A DNA stretch of 64,000 nt from Chryseobacterium aquaeductus (GTDB lineage: Bacteria > Bacteroidota > Bacteroidia > Flavobacteriales > Weeksellaceae). A program made the translations under genes and the position numbers. Shown here one piece after another: positions 26,788 through 36,342 of the stretch (its first letter is position 1; each line of letters starts with the position of its first letter). Location: positions 372,001 through 436,000 of the forward strand of contig NZ_CAJIMS010000001.1 of NCBI RefSeq assembly GCF_905175375.1, written 5' to 3'. The notes below the pieces were generated by a model, which saw nothing but the letters and a program-made list of their open reading frames with translations, was not told the DNA's origin and ran no database searches.

Positions 26788-28548
26788 TTAATACATTTTT
26801 TCAATCAAATCAGCATATTTTTTCAGAACCACATTTCTTTTCACTTTCAATGTAGGAGTGATTTCTCCGCTGCTGATTTCAAATTCAGAAGGCATTAAAG
26901 TGAACTTTTTCACCTTTTCAAAATCTGAAAGTTCGTGCTGTAATTCTTTCAATTTATCTTTATAAAAATCGATGATTTCCGGTTTTTGTACCAATTCTTC
27001 ATGATTTGTAGATGAAATATTATTTTTCTTTGCGTGATCATCCAAAAACTCAAAATTCGGTACAATTAAAGCCGAAACAAATTGTCTGCCTTCTGCGATC
27101 AACACGATCTGGCTGATAAAATTATTATTCGTCAGAATATTCTCAATTTGCTGCGGAGCAATATATTTTCCGTTGGAAGTTTTCATCAGATCTTTAATCC
27201 GATCTGTGATAAAAAGGTTTCCGTTTTCATCAAATTTACCTGCATCCCCTGTTTTGAACCAACCGTCATTTGTAAAAACTTTTTCTGTTTCTTCATGTTT
27301 TTGGTAATAACCTTTCATTACTCCATTTCCTTTTGCCTGAATTTCATCATTTTCTCCAATTCGGATTTCAACGCCTGGCAAAGGTTTTCCACAACTTCCA
27401 TGTTCAAATTTCGTAAGCGGAAAAGCCGTCAAGGTAGCTGTAGTTTCTGTGAGACCATATCCAACCGTTATGTGCAATCCCATTGCTTCAAATAATATCG
27501 TAACATCAGGCGAAATCGAAGCTCCACCACAAGGCATGAACCAAAGTTTCCCGCCCATTTTTTGTTTCACTTTACTAAAAACCAATGCATGAGCAATAGA
27601 ATTCTTGAGCATTAAACCAAAAGGAATTGTTTTTTCTGTTCTTTTTAATTCTGCACTTTGTTTCCCAACTTTAAGAGCCCAATCGAAGATTTTCTTTTTG
27701 AATGATGAACCTTCTTCTGCTTTTTCTAAAACTCCGGCATATACTTTCTGGAAAAATCTCGGTACAGCGCACATCATGGTTGGTTTTACCTCTACCAGTG
27801 CTTTGGCAATATCTTTAGGATCTTCAAGAAAATAAACTCTTGCTCCGCCATACAAACAAAGCAAACTCCAGCATCTTTCGAAAACGTGGGTGAGTGGCAG
27901 AAATGCTAATGAAAGTTCTTCTTCGAAATTTTTAAACTTAAAAAATTCAAAATGTGCATCAAAAGATTTAATGAAATTTCCGTGTGTAAGCATCACACCT
28001 TTCGGCGTTCCGGTAGTTCCCGAAGTATAAATAATAGTTGCAAGATCGTCATATTCTTTTTTGACAATCTCTAATTTTGGGGAAGTTTTAGCAATGAAAT
28101 CTTCCAAATAAAAAGTTTGTTCTTTTTTTACCCAAACTGCTTTCTTAGTAACAATTATAGTTTGAAGACTATTTTCTTTTTGCACGATTTCGTAAGCCGC
28201 ATCATACTGAGCCTGATTTCCGACCAGAATAATTTTTGCCTGAGAATCGTTAATAATATATTCTGCCTGTTCGGCATTGTTGGTAGAATAAATGGGAACC
28301 GTAATTGCACCAATCGACATTGCTGCCAAATCAAAAATCAGCCATTCTGCAGAATTATCTGCATAGATAGCGACTTTATCATTTTCTTCAATCCCATTAT
28401 TTTTTAATGCATTTGCAGTTTTAAAAATAATTTCGCAGAATTTTTTCCAACTCAATTCTTTCCAGACTTCTTTTTTTTTGAAGCCTACTGCTGATTTGTA
28501 AGAATGCTTTTCTGCATTTTTTGTAATAATTGCCTCTGCAAGATTCAT
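26788..28548 (-). CDS. Long-chain acyl-CoA synthetase (AMP-forming)
   Basis: A 586-residue ANL-superfamily enzyme with the P-loop-like TIIYTSGTTGTPKGVMLTHG (about residues 168-187), GYGLTETTATLTAFPL, WFKTGDAGKFDENGNLFITD with DRIKDLMKTSNGKYIAPQQI, and a C-terminal catalytic lysine region (EITPTLKVKRNVVLKKYADL). It activates fatty acids to acyl-CoA at the inner membrane face. Its ATG overlaps the stop of the epimerase gene (TAATG), so the two are translationally coupled. Confidence 0.92.
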   Translation of the reverse strand: MNLAEAIITKNAEKHSYKSAVGFKKKEVWKELSWKKFCEIIFKTANALKNNGIEENDKVAIYADNSAEWLIFDLAAMSIGAITVPIYSTNNAEQAEYIINDSQAKIILVGNQAQYDAAYEIVQKENSLQTIIVTKKAVWVKKEQTFYLEDFIAKTSPKLEIVKKEYDDLATIIYTSGTTGTPKGVMLTHGNFIKSFDAHFEFFKFKNFEEELSLAFLPLTHVFERCWSLLCLYGGARVYFLEDPKDIAKALVEVKPTMMCAVPRFFQKVYAGVLEKAEEGSSFKKKIFDWALKVGKQSAELKRTEKTIPFGLMLKNSIAHALVFSKVKQKMGGKLWFMPCGGASISPDVTILFEAMGLHITVGYGLTETTATLTAFPLTKFEHGSCGKPLPGVEIRIGENDEIQAKGNGVMKGYYQKHEETEKVFTNDGWFKTGDAGKFDENGNLFITDRIKDLMKTSNGKYIAPQQIENILTNNNFISQIVLIAEGRQFVSALIVPNFEFLDDHAKKNNISSTNHEELVQKPEIIDFYKDKLKELQHELSDFEKVKKFTLMPSEFEISSGEITPTLKVKRNVVLKKYADLIEKMY

Positions 28549-29564
28549 TATAATTGATTCAGCTTTTTGTCATTAATATAATTGTTGAGATGGAAATCTA
28601 CACTTTCCTGAACCGGAATAAAGTGATAACCTAAAGTTTCTTTCACTTTTTGATTTGAAATAATACTTGAAGAAGTCACCGATTCGATATTGGTTCTTGT
28701 TGCCATTTTCAACTGTGGAATCAGCCAACCAAAAAAGATATTGAGCCATCTTCCGATATTCAAAATAGATAAAGATAGAATTTTCGCTTCCTTCAAACTT
28801 AATTTCTTTCTGATCTGATTTCCAATTTCTGCGTATTTTTTACTTTCAGAAACAAGAATAAATCGTTCCCCGAATTTGTCTTTTTCCATCAAATCAATGG
28901 AGATTTTTGCAACATCACGTACATCAACATAATTTGATGCTCCGGAAAATGTAAAACTGTTTTTTTCAAAAGTCGAAAACAATTCTCCACTGCTCTGTTT
29001 CCAATTTCCTGTTCCTACGATCATTCCGGGATTGATGATGATCGTATTCAGACCTTCGGCTGAAGCTCTCCAGACTTCCATTTCAGAAAGATGTTTTGAA
29101 ATTGCGTAAGCAGAATGTTCGATTTTCGGATTAAAATCTGATTCTTCATCCAATTCTCCCTGTTCATTCACGCCATCTAAAACCGCAATCGAACTTACAT
29201 GAAGAAATTTTTGTACGCTTGAACCATCGCAGGCGAACAAGAGATTTTCTGTGCATTTGATATTGGTATGATACATCTCCTTTTCATCTTTGGGATGAAA
29301 ACTTACTTTTGCAGCACAATGATAAACTTCTGTAACTCCAACCAAAGCGTCTTGTAAAGAATGAATATCGTCAAAATCAACGTTGATCCATTCAATTTTA
29401 TTAAAAAATATTTCAGGAGTTTCAGTGTAAAACTGATATGAATGTTTTACTTCACCAATATTACTGGAAGGCCTTTTTGCAGCACGAACCGTTTTGCCTT
29501 TCTTCAAAAGCTCTAAAACGATGATTCTGCCTAAAATTCCTGTTGCTCCTGTTACAAAAACCAT
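28548..29564 (-). CDS. NAD-dependent epimerase/dehydratase (extended SDR)
   Basis: The 338-residue protein starts VFVTGATGILGRIIVLELLK (Rossmann GxxGxxG) and has a YAISKHLSE active-site Tyr-Lys pair and INPGMIVGTGNWK. This pattern resembles 3-beta-HSD-like and dihydroflavonol-reductase-like extended SDRs acting on steroids, sugars or lipid ketones. Its coupling (1-nt overlap) with the acyl-CoA synthetase suggests a lipid-related substrate, which is inference. Confidence 0.85.
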   Translation of the reverse strand: MVFVTGATGILGRIIVLELLKKGKTVRAAKRPSSNIGEVKHSYQFYTETPEIFFNKIEWINVDFDDIHSLQDALVGVTEVYHCAAKVSFHPKDEKEMYHTNIKCTENLLFACDGSSVQKFLHVSSIAVLDGVNEQGELDEESDFNPKIEHSAYAISKHLSEMEVWRASAEGLNTIIINPGMIVGTGNWKQSSGELFSTFEKNSFTFSGASNYVDVRDVAKISIDLMEKDKFGERFILVSESKKYAEIGNQIRKKLSLKEAKILSLSILNIGRWLNIFFGWLIPQLKMATRTNIESVTSSSIISNQKVKETLGYHFIPVQESVDFHLNNYINDKKLNQL

Positions 29565-29787
29565 GAATTTATTTCCTGCTTGTTTTGTTAATTACAAATT
29601 CCTGCAAATTTGCAAATTTTATGTGGTAATTTGATTGACTTTGTATGATATAATTTATTAATTTTAACGCAAAGTTCGCTAATATTTTTTTTAACTACTA
29701 ACTGTTTTTAAGTTCGCAAAGGCGTTCTACTTAGCAAAGATCTCTAAGATTTTAATTTTGTTAAAAGATTCATTTTAGTTTTATAAT

Positions 29788-30576
29788 TTAATTTAAACCT
29801 AAAAAATTTCTTACAACTTCGCTGAATTCCACCGGATTGTCTGCCTGAACCCAATGTGCAGCATTTTTCACCGTCACAATCTGAGCTTTCGGAAATTGTT
29901 GTTTGATAGCAAATGAATCCTGTGGTAAAATATAATTTGATTTTTCTCCAGCAATAAATAAAGTTTCACCTTCGAAAACTCCAAATTTAATCGCATTTGA
30001 AACAAACTGATTGTATTTTTCCGAAAGTGTTTTCAAATTGAATCTCCAGTTGAGTTTCTTTGTATCACCAGTTTCTTCCCAAAACAAATTTTTGGCTAAA
30101 AACTGAATGACAGATTTCTCCGGAATATACTGATTAAGAACAGATTCTACTTCATTTCTTGATTTTACCGTTTCGAAATCAACCGTTTCAAGGGCTTTGA
30201 TAATTCCTTGATGATGTGGAGGATATGCTTTTGGAGAAATATCGACAACAATCAATTTTTCAACTTTTTCCGGATCGTTCAGTGCAAATTGCATCACTGC
30301 TTTTCCGCCTAAAGAATGTCCCAAAACGTGAGCTTTTTCAATCCCATAATGAGTCATATAATTGGCAATATCATTCGCCAGATCATCATGTGACATATTT
30401 TCAGAATGAAAACTTCTTCCATGATTTCTAAGGTCAATTAAATGAACTGGCAAAAATTCGCCCATTTCTTTCCCGAAACTTCCCCAATTATCAAGCATTC
30501 CAAACAAACCATGAAATACTAAAAGCGGTGTTGACGATATATTTTCGCCGAATATTTTTGAATGTAAAATTTCCAT
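29788..30576 (-). CDS. Alpha/beta hydrolase (YbfF-like esterase)
   Basis: The 262-residue protein has the HG oxyanion region TPLLVFHGLFGMLDNWGSFG, DLRNHGRSFHSENMSHDDLA, nucleophile elbow HVLGHSLGGKAVMQFAL (Ser about residue 92), acid in LIVVDISPKAYP and a C-terminal catalytic His (NAAHWVQADNPVEF). The set matches YbfF-type esterases that cleave short-chain acyl or acyl-CoA esters. No signal peptide is present, so it is cytoplasmic. It stands between pdxJ and the epimerase operon. Confidence 0.87.
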   Translation of the reverse strand: MEILHSKIFGENISSTPLLVFHGLFGMLDNWGSFGKEMGEFLPVHLIDLRNHGRSFHSENMSHDDLANDIANYMTHYGIEKAHVLGHSLGGKAVMQFALNDPEKVEKLIVVDISPKAYPPHHQGIIKALETVDFETVKSRNEVESVLNQYIPEKSVIQFLAKNLFWEETGDTKKLNWRFNLKTLSEKYNQFVSNAIKFGVFEGETLFIAGEKSNYILPQDSFAIKQQFPKAQIVTVKNAAHWVQADNPVEFSEVVRNFLGLN

Positions 30577-30665
30577 TGTCTTAGATATTAGATTTCAGAC
30601 ATCAGATGTTAGATTATAATTATGACTTTTTTTAGTCTAATATCTGAAATCTAACATCTTATGTC
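30577..30665. repeat. Inverted repeat of ATCTGA/TTAGAT words
   Basis: The spacer between pdxJ and the hydrolase gene is built of imperfect copies of TTAGATTTCAGA and its complement TCTGAAATCTAA. The halves 30590-30616 and 30638-30660 can pair into a long AT-rich hairpin. Similar words recur at 31395-31432 before pdxJ. It may be a dispersed extragenic repeat or a terminator-like structure. Confidence 0.45.
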
Positions 30666-30672
30666 TATGAAT

Positions 30673-31392
30673 TTACCATTTTGCCAATCTTTTCAAATAA
30701 GCCTGAACTGTATTTTCCATTCCCATATACAAAGCTTCAGAAACTAAAGCATGACCGATGGAAACTTCCAGCAAATTCGGGATATTATCCGAAAAATATT
30801 TTAAATTTTCTAAACTTAAATCGTGACCGGCATTAATTCCCAGTCCAAATTCGTTGGCTACAACTGCGGTATCGTAATAAGGCTTAATTGCCTGTTCTTT
30901 ATTGATCGTATAATTTTTCGCGTAAGCTTCAGTATACAATTCTATTCTGTCAGCTCCGACTTTGAAAGCATATTCTACCAATTCTGGAGTCGGATCAAGA
31001 AAGACAGAGGTTCTGATTCCTGCATTTTTAAATTCCGCTATGATTTCTTTTAAAAAGTCAAAATGTTTTTTGGTGTCCCAGCCAGCGTTTGAGGTAATTG
31101 CGTCATCGGCATCGGGAACTAAAGTTACCTGTTCGGGTTTAACTTCCAAAACCATATCGATAAAATCTCTGTGCGGATTTCCTTCAATATTAAATTCTGT
31201 GGTCACCAAAGGTTTTAGATCATACACATCTTTTCTTGTAATATGTCTCTCATCAGGTCTTGGATGAATGGTAATTCCATGAGCTCCGAATTCCTGAATT
31301 TTGGTTGCAGCTTCTGTCACACTCGGTGTTTCTCCACCTCTTGCGTTTCTGATGGTTGCAATTTTATTAATATTTACGCTAAGTTTTGTCAT
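30673..31392 (-). CDS. pdxJ: Pyridoxine 5'-phosphate synthase
   Basis: This 239-residue TIM-barrel protein contains the PdxJ blocks KLSVNINKIATIRNARGGET, GAHGITIHPRPDERHITRKD, EFNIEGNPHRDFIDMVLEVK, QVTLVPDADDAITSNAGWD, TSVFLDPTPE and GLGINAGHDLSLENLKYF. It condenses 1-deoxyxylulose 5-phosphate with 3-amino-1-hydroxyacetone phosphate in vitamin B6 synthesis. The length is normal and the gene appears monocistronic. Confidence 0.95.
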   Translation of the reverse strand: MTKLSVNINKIATIRNARGGETPSVTEAATKIQEFGAHGITIHPRPDERHITRKDVYDLKPLVTTEFNIEGNPHRDFIDMVLEVKPEQVTLVPDADDAITSNAGWDTKKHFDFLKEIIAEFKNAGIRTSVFLDPTPELVEYAFKVGADRIELYTEAYAKNYTINKEQAIKPYYDTAVVANEFGLGINAGHDLSLENLKYFSDNIPNLLEVSIGHALVSEALYMGMENTVQAYLKRLAKW

Positions 31393-31471
31393 TGTTATAG
31401 ATCTTAGATAAAAGATTTTAGATATCAGATTTAAAAGCGATACTTGATCTTTAATCTTATTATTTTAAATA

Positions 31472-32737
31472 TTATTTTGGCAAACCGATCTGCATAATCT
31501 GCAAATCAAATTCTTTTGACGCTACCAAAAGATGATCAAAAATATCTGCCTGAATCTGCTCAAATTTTTCCCATTTAGAATCGTTTGCAAAACAGTAGAT
31601 TTCCATTGGAAGACCTTGAGTAGTGATTTCTAGCTGACGAACCATAATCGGACTATCTTTATCAATTTCGGGATCGTTTTGAAGATATTTCTCAGCATAA
31701 TGTCTGAAAACACCAATGTTGGTCAGCTGTCTTCCGTTGATGATTTTATCTTTATGCTCAATCTTTTCTTTTTCTAAATTGATTTCAGAAGTTTTTTCAT
31801 TCAGATAATCTTCTATCAAATTAATATCTTTCAGTTTCTGGATATCTTCAACATTTAAAAATTTAAACGAATTAATATTAAAAAAGATCGATTTTTTGAT
31901 TCTTCGGGTGTTTGATTCAGACATTACCTGAAGATTTTTAATCTCTGTGGTCAACAGGTCATAAGTTGGTATTGAAGAGATCGTTTTGTCAAAATTGGCA
32001 ATTTTGGTAGTGAGCAAGCTGATGTCTAAAACATTTCCTTCGATATTGTATTTAGGAATCCCGATCCAATCTCCCACTTTCAGACTTTTTGAGGTAGCAA
32101 CATGAATTCCGGTAACAAATCCCAAAATCGTATCTCTGAATACCAAAACCAAAACAGCTGTAATAGCTCCTAAACTTCCGACAATTGTAGTGCCTTTGAT
32201 CCCGAAAATCACACAAATACTGACAATTGTAAAGAGAAAAATACCTAAGATTTTAATGGTTTGTGAAATCGCATTGATTGCCATCACATTATAAAAATCC
32301 TGTTTGATGGTAAAGTAATGTCGGAAACCTGTTAATGCTCGATAAAGCATTCCGGCAAGAATAAGAACCAAACCTAAATTAACACTTCGTATTATAAATA
32401 ATCTGGTAGTTGGCAGTGCACCTGCAAAAATAGATTCATGCATCGATCCTACAATCGTTAACGCGGCAAAGTGCGCCACAGAATTTGTAATTCTCGATAA
32501 ATAAATAGATTTTGTAATTGGATATTTATTTTCGTTACGAAAAAAACGAAATATATAATTGATGATAATTTTAAAGATAAAATCAAATACAAAAAAAATG
32601 GCAACGAGCAAAGCCAGTTTCACAATAATATGAAACACCCAATCAAGTCCCGTAGGAGAAATTTTTGTGATGTAGATGTAGAGCTGTTCGCTCATTTCTT
32701 GAAAAAAACTTTTGGTGTCTTTTATTTCGTCTTTCAT
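31472..32737 (-). CDS. MscS-family mechanosensitive channel (YbdG type)
   Basis: The 421-residue membrane protein has about five transmembrane helices (residues 30-200). The MscS pore/beta signature follows: GAITAVLVLVFRDTILGFVT, GIHVATSKSLKVGDWIGIPK, then NIEGNVLDISLLTTKIANFD. The cytoplasmic C-terminus is long (about 220 residues), matching the YbdG subgroup rather than small MscS. It would release ions at the inner membrane on hypo-osmotic stress. A TAAATTTG box ends five bases before the ATG. Confidence 0.9.
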   Translation of the reverse strand: MKDEIKDTKSFFQEMSEQLYIYITKISPTGLDWVFHIIVKLALLVAIFFVFDFIFKIIINYIFRFFRNENKYPITKSIYLSRITNSVAHFAALTIVGSMHESIFAGALPTTRLFIIRSVNLGLVLILAGMLYRALTGFRHYFTIKQDFYNVMAINAISQTIKILGIFLFTIVSICVIFGIKGTTIVGSLGAITAVLVLVFRDTILGFVTGIHVATSKSLKVGDWIGIPKYNIEGNVLDISLLTTKIANFDKTISSIPTYDLLTTEIKNLQVMSESNTRRIKKSIFFNINSFKFLNVEDIQKLKDINLIEDYLNEKTSEINLEKEKIEHKDKIINGRQLTNIGVFRHYAEKYLQNDPEIDKDSPIMVRQLEITTQGLPMEIYCFANDSKWEKFEQIQADIFDHLLVASKEFDLQIMQIGLPK

Positions 32738-32742
32738 TAGCG

Positions 32743-32750
32743 CAAATTTA
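32743..32750 (-). promoter_or_regulatory. -7 promoter box of the MscS-type gene, probably leaderless
   Basis: TAAATTTG on the minus strand is followed by CGCTA and then the ATG. There is no space for a ribosome binding site if transcription starts at the usual distance. Confidence 0.4.
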
Positions 32751-32904
32751 TGAAATTCAATACTGATCTATCATACACAAACATTAGCACAAACCCCCAT
32801 GAATATTCAAAATTATATAAAATAATACAAAAAATAAGAATTAATTTGATTAATTTAATAAAGATTTATTAATTTAGCTGATAATAACATAAAAACTAAT
32901 TCTT

Positions 32905-34083
32905 ATGAAAAAACTCAATCTTTTATTCATCTTTATTTTATTGATGTTTGCTGTATCGTGTGGCTCAGATCCGGATACCAACACAGAAGTTGTTACAGAA
33001 AATGTTTTGAAAACCGGAAAGGTTGCAGGGAGAGTAATGTCTCAAAACGGTTCTAAGCCAATTGGTGGAGCATCAGTCTTCACATTTGACGACAAATACA
33101 AAATTTATCACACTAATTCAGACGCAGACGGCAATTTTATTTTGGAGGCCCCCGAAGGCAATCATACAATTTACATTCAAACAGGTAATGGAAGCAACTT
33201 CCGGACGGAAGCAGCAGCTACAATTAAAAACAATGAAACCGTAAATTTAGAACTCACTCAAACTAAACTTACCCAAGTAGCCAAAATAGCTTACGTGAAA
33301 GGCAGCTATGATAAAATAGAAAACATTATTCAGAATTTAGGATATACTGCAACCGAAATTACCAATGCAGATCTGGCAAATATTAATACCTTAGCAGAAT
33401 ATGATATTCTTTTTCTTAACTGTGGTTCTAGAAAATACAGTCAATTTTCTTCTGTTTATCCTCTGATAGAAACTAATTTAGCAATTTTTGTAGCCAACGG
33501 AGGGAGTGTATACGCATCAGATTGGGATGTTTCTTATCTTGTTGGTGGGGATGACAATACCAACAACTGCTCTCTTCCGGGAGGATTTATACCCGATACA
33601 AAATTATGCTCAAAAAACATTGGATCTGCCGGACAAGTTGCAGGAACAGTAAACAATGCAGCTTTGGTAAGCGCTTTAGGATTTAACAGTTTAAATATCG
33701 ATTACGATCTGGGAGCCTGGCAGAAAATCATCAGTTATGATCCTGCTTATTGGGAAGTTTTGGTAAAAGATGCAACTACCAATGATGCATTGATGCTTAG
33801 AACCAATCAATTTACAAGCACCAATGTACCGACTACACCAATTGGCAACGCGCCCAATTTATTGTACACAACAGTTTGTGTTACACTTCCCAACAATATT
33901 CAAATTACCATCAGTGTTCCTCAAATCGTGGTTCCTTACCTTGTAGCTTTAGGTGCAACCGTGGGACCGTGTTCAGGAGCTTCAGGCAGTGGTTACATTT
34001 ATTATACAACTTTCCACAATCATGCTACAGGAAATATAGGAAACGCTGCAGTAATTTTACAATACGTAATTCTAAACCTGTAA
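32905..34083 (+). CDS. Lipoprotein with carboxypeptidase-regulatory-like domain
   Basis: The 392-residue lipoprotein has lipobox AVSC after a leucine-rich signal. Residues about 40-115 form a CarboxypepD_reg-like beta domain (GKVAGRVMSQNGSKPIGGAS, TNSDADGNFILEAPEGNHTI). Residues about 130-280 look like a Rossmann/glutamine-amidotransferase-like fold (VAKIAYVKGSYDKIENIIQN, YDILFLNCGSRKYSQF, FVANGGSVYASDWDVSYLV) without an obvious catalytic Cys-His-Glu triad. It is probably surface-exposed; its function is unknown. It stands alone, followed by a terminator. Confidence 0.72.
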   Translation: MKKLNLLFIFILLMFAVSCGSDPDTNTEVVTENVLKTGKVAGRVMSQNGSKPIGGASVFTFDDKYKIYHTNSDADGNFILEAPEGNHTIYIQTGNGSNFRTEAAATIKNNETVNLELTQTKLTQVAKIAYVKGSYDKIENIIQNLGYTATEITNADLANINTLAEYDILFLNCGSRKYSQFSSVYPLIETNLAIFVANGGSVYASDWDVSYLVGGDDNTNNCSLPGGFIPDTKLCSKNIGSAGQVAGTVNNAALVSALGFNSLNIDYDLGAWQKIISYDPAYWEVLVKDATTNDALMLRTNQFTSTNVPTTPIGNAPNLLYTTVCVTLPNNIQITISVPQIVVPYLVALGATVGPCSGASGSGYIYYTTFHNHATGNIGNAAVILQYVILNL

Positions 34084-34108
34084 TATTCGGCTTAAAAATT
34101 GATGATAT

Positions 34109-34140
34109 GAAAGTGGCTTTTTTTAAGTCACTTTCTTTTT
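34109..34140 (+). terminator. Terminator after the lipoprotein gene
   Basis: GAAAGTG (34109-34115) pairs with CACTTTC (34129-34135), followed by a T run, 26 bp after the stop. Confidence 0.75.
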
Positions 34141-34156
34141 TAAACTAAAATCAACT

Positions 34157-34648
34157 ATGGATCATTCTCTTATCTCAATCTTATGCATTATTTTGTTAAT
34201 TTTGGGTATTCTCGGTACTTTTTTGCCTGTATTACCAGGACTTGTTCTTAGCCTTGCTGGATTACTCATTTACAAATACGGAACAGACGCAGACCTTTCG
34301 ATGATTTACATCTGGGCTTTTGTCATCTTATCGATTGCCTCTGTTATTTTAAATTATGTAATCCCCGCCAAGACAAATCGGAAATACGGCGGAACACGCT
34401 GGGGAAGTATTGGCTCGATAATCGGAACAATTATTGGATTATTCATTCCTGTCCCACTTGGTTTTTTAGTAGGAATGTTTGCCGGAGTTTTTATCGGAGA
34501 ATTGCTACACGACAGTAAAGATATGAACAAAGCCTTACGCTCAACCAAAGGCGCATTTATAGGATTTATTTATGGTACAGGTTTCAGTTTGGTAGTAGGA
34601 ATTGCCATGTTGATGGTAGTAGTTTTAGACATGATCAATTTTATTTAA
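34157..34648 (+). CDS. DUF456 membrane protein
   Basis: A 163-residue protein with four to five hydrophobic helices. LILGILGTFLPVLPGLVLSL (first helices), a central KTNRKYGGTRWGSIGSIIGT and VPLGFLVGMFAGVFIGELLH fit DUF456, with glycine-rich helix-helix motifs. Function is unknown. The next gene starts 6 nt after the stop, so they form a two-gene unit. Confidence 0.82.
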   Translation: MDHSLISILCIILLILGILGTFLPVLPGLVLSLAGLLIYKYGTDADLSMIYIWAFVILSIASVILNYVIPAKTNRKYGGTRWGSIGSIIGTIIGLFIPVPLGFLVGMFAGVFIGELLHDSKDMNKALRSTKGAFIGFIYGTGFSLVVGIAMLMVVVLDMINFI

Positions 34649-34654
34649 AGAAAT

Positions 34655-35143
34655 ATGTTTTACAAAATAATAATTTCCAGTTTTGTTTTATTGTTTTTAG
34701 CGAACTGTAAAGCTCAAAAAGACACAAAAAATTCTGAAAATGTGACAGCTAAAAATTCAATAAACAAGAATATAGAAGGTAAAATTATTTATTTCGCCGA
34801 GGGAGAAAATAAATTCCTGAAAGAATACGAAATGAATGTTACTTTCAAAAACATTTCAGAAGACAGTCGTTGTCCTGAAGGTGTTACCTGCGTCTGGCAA
34901 GGTGCTGCTGTTGCCAATATAGAATTTATGGGAACTTACACGAGACCCATGACAATTCCTTTGGCGACAACAGAAAATGCAGGAAGAAACTATCATAAAT
35001 CAACCGTATTTAATGGTTACACTATTTCTTTAGTCGAAGTAAATCCTGCACCAAGTGCTGGCGAGGGAGCCAAACCTCTTGCCGGAAAATACAGAATCGG
35101 AATTGTAATCTCAAAAGGTGGTGAAGATTCTACCAATCGATAG
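34655..35143 (+). CDS. Small lipoprotein, unknown function
   Basis: Not assigned to a named family. The 162-residue product has a lipobox (LANC) and an extracytoplasmic beta-rich domain with the conserved-looking motif EDSRCPEGVTCVWQGAAVAN, whose two Cys may form a disulfide. The motif SRCP-x-x-xx-CVW-x-G occurs in small Bacteroidetes envelope proteins. Its 3' end overlaps the convergent ung end by 14 nt. Confidence 0.7.
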   Translation: MFYKIIISSFVLLFLANCKAQKDTKNSENVTAKNSINKNIEGKIIYFAEGENKFLKEYEMNVTFKNISEDSRCPEGVTCVWQGAAVANIEFMGTYTRPMTIPLATTENAGRNYHKSTVFNGYTISLVEVNPAPSAGEGAKPLAGKYRIGIVISKGGEDSTNR

Positions 35144-35771
35144 TTTTTTTCCCTTTTGAAGCCAAATATTCGTTGATTTTTGAGAAAGGTTTGCTTCCAA
35201 AAAAACCTTTATAAACAGAAAACGGTGACGGATGCGCCGATTTTAAGATAAAATGTTTAGCCGGATTGATCAATTCGGCTTTTTTCTGTGCAAAAGCTCC
35301 CCACAAAACAAAAACTACATTTTCTTTTTTATCTGAAATTTCTTTGATGATATAATTGGTAAACGTTTCCCAACCGAGATCTTTATGAGAATTTGGTGAG
35401 TGTGCACGAACCGTTAAGGTTGCATTCAGCATTAAAACACCTTGTTTTCCCCAATCATCGAGTTCTTTTGAAGTTCTTTCAACTCCCAAATCGTCTTTTA
35501 GTTCGATAAAAATATTTTTAAGAGACGGCGGCGCAGTTACTTGTTCGGAAACTGAAAAACACAAACCATTTGCCTGAAAATCATTATGATAAGGATCTTG
35601 CCCAATAATTACAACTTCAATATCATCAAAAGGCGTAATTTCCAGTGCTCTAAAAATCTGTTTTTTTGGCGGAAAAACTTTTGTCGTTGCATATTCCTGT
35701 TTTACTTTTTCCCAAAGATTGGTAAAGTAAGGTGTGTTTTTTATTGGGGCTAGAATGTCGGTCCAGGTCAT
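35130..35771 (-). CDS. ung: Uracil-DNA glycosylase
   Basis: A 213-residue family 1 UDG with the water-activating loop VVIIGQDPYHNDFQANGLCF (catalytic Asp about residue 63), PPSLKNIFIELKDDL, GVLMLNATLTVRAHSPNSH and the Leu intercalation loop ILKSAHPSPFSVYKGFFGS with His. It removes uracil from DNA to begin base-excision repair. Length is typical. It is a single gene convergent with the small lipoprotein gene. Confidence 0.95.
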   Translation of the reverse strand: MTWTDILAPIKNTPYFTNLWEKVKQEYATTKVFPPKKQIFRALEITPFDDIEVVIIGQDPYHNDFQANGLCFSVSEQVTAPPSLKNIFIELKDDLGVERTSKELDDWGKQGVLMLNATLTVRAHSPNSHKDLGWETFTNYIIKEISDKKENVVFVLWGAFAQKKAELINPAKHFILKSAHPSPFSVYKGFFGSKPFSKINEYLASKGKKTIDW

Positions 35772-35825
35772 AAATTCAATTTGAAAATTTGAGAATGAGT
35801 TAATTTTATAATTTAGAATTACAAT

Positions 35826-36338
35826 TTAAATACCATTATATTTTTTACTAAAAACCAAACTCTCCGGAAAACCTTCATCAATCTTCCCCTCTTGCAAAAC
35901 AAAATCATGTTTCAGAAGAAGTGCTTTCGAGTTTTCATTAAACTTATTGGTAAAAGCTAAAATATCCTGCAAATTTAATTCAATAAAACCGTAATTTAAA
36001 ACAGCAGTCAAAGCTTCAGACATGATTCCTTTTCTGTGATATTCCGGTAGCAATTCATAGCCGACTTCAGCTTCTGTTCGATCATCTGAAAACTTCCAAA
36101 GACAGATAGTTCCGATAAGGTTTTGTTGATTTTTATAGGAGATTCCCCAGTTTAAAGATTCATTATTCTGATTTCTTTTTTTGATGGTCAAAATAAAATC
36201 CAGCGCATCATAATTTGTTTTTGGAGGAATTCTTTTGACAAACTGATTGACAACTTCATTGCTTCGAATCTTTAAAATATCTTCGATATGACTTTCGTCA
36301 ATAGGTTTTAAAATTAAACGGTCGGTTTCCAGTTTCAT
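35826..36338 (-). CDS. GNAT-family N-acetyltransferase (RimJ-like)
   Basis: The 170-residue protein starts LETDRLILKPIDESHIEDIL and has the acetyl-CoA pyrophosphate motif EVGYELLPEYHRKGIMSEAL (Q/RxxGxG/A-like) with VLNYGFIELNLQDILAFTNK and a C-terminal NSKALLLKHDFV. This is the RimJ/RimL subgroup, whose members acetylate N-termini or small amines. A TACATTTG box ends four bases before the ATG. Confidence 0.87.
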   Translation of the reverse strand: MKLETDRLILKPIDESHIEDILKIRSNEVVNQFVKRIPPKTNYDALDFILTIKKRNQNNESLNWGISYKNQQNLIGTICLWKFSDDRTEAEVGYELLPEYHRKGIMSEALTAVLNYGFIELNLQDILAFTNKFNENSKALLLKHDFVLQEGKIDEGFPESLVFSKKYNGI

Positions 36339-36342
36339 ATTT

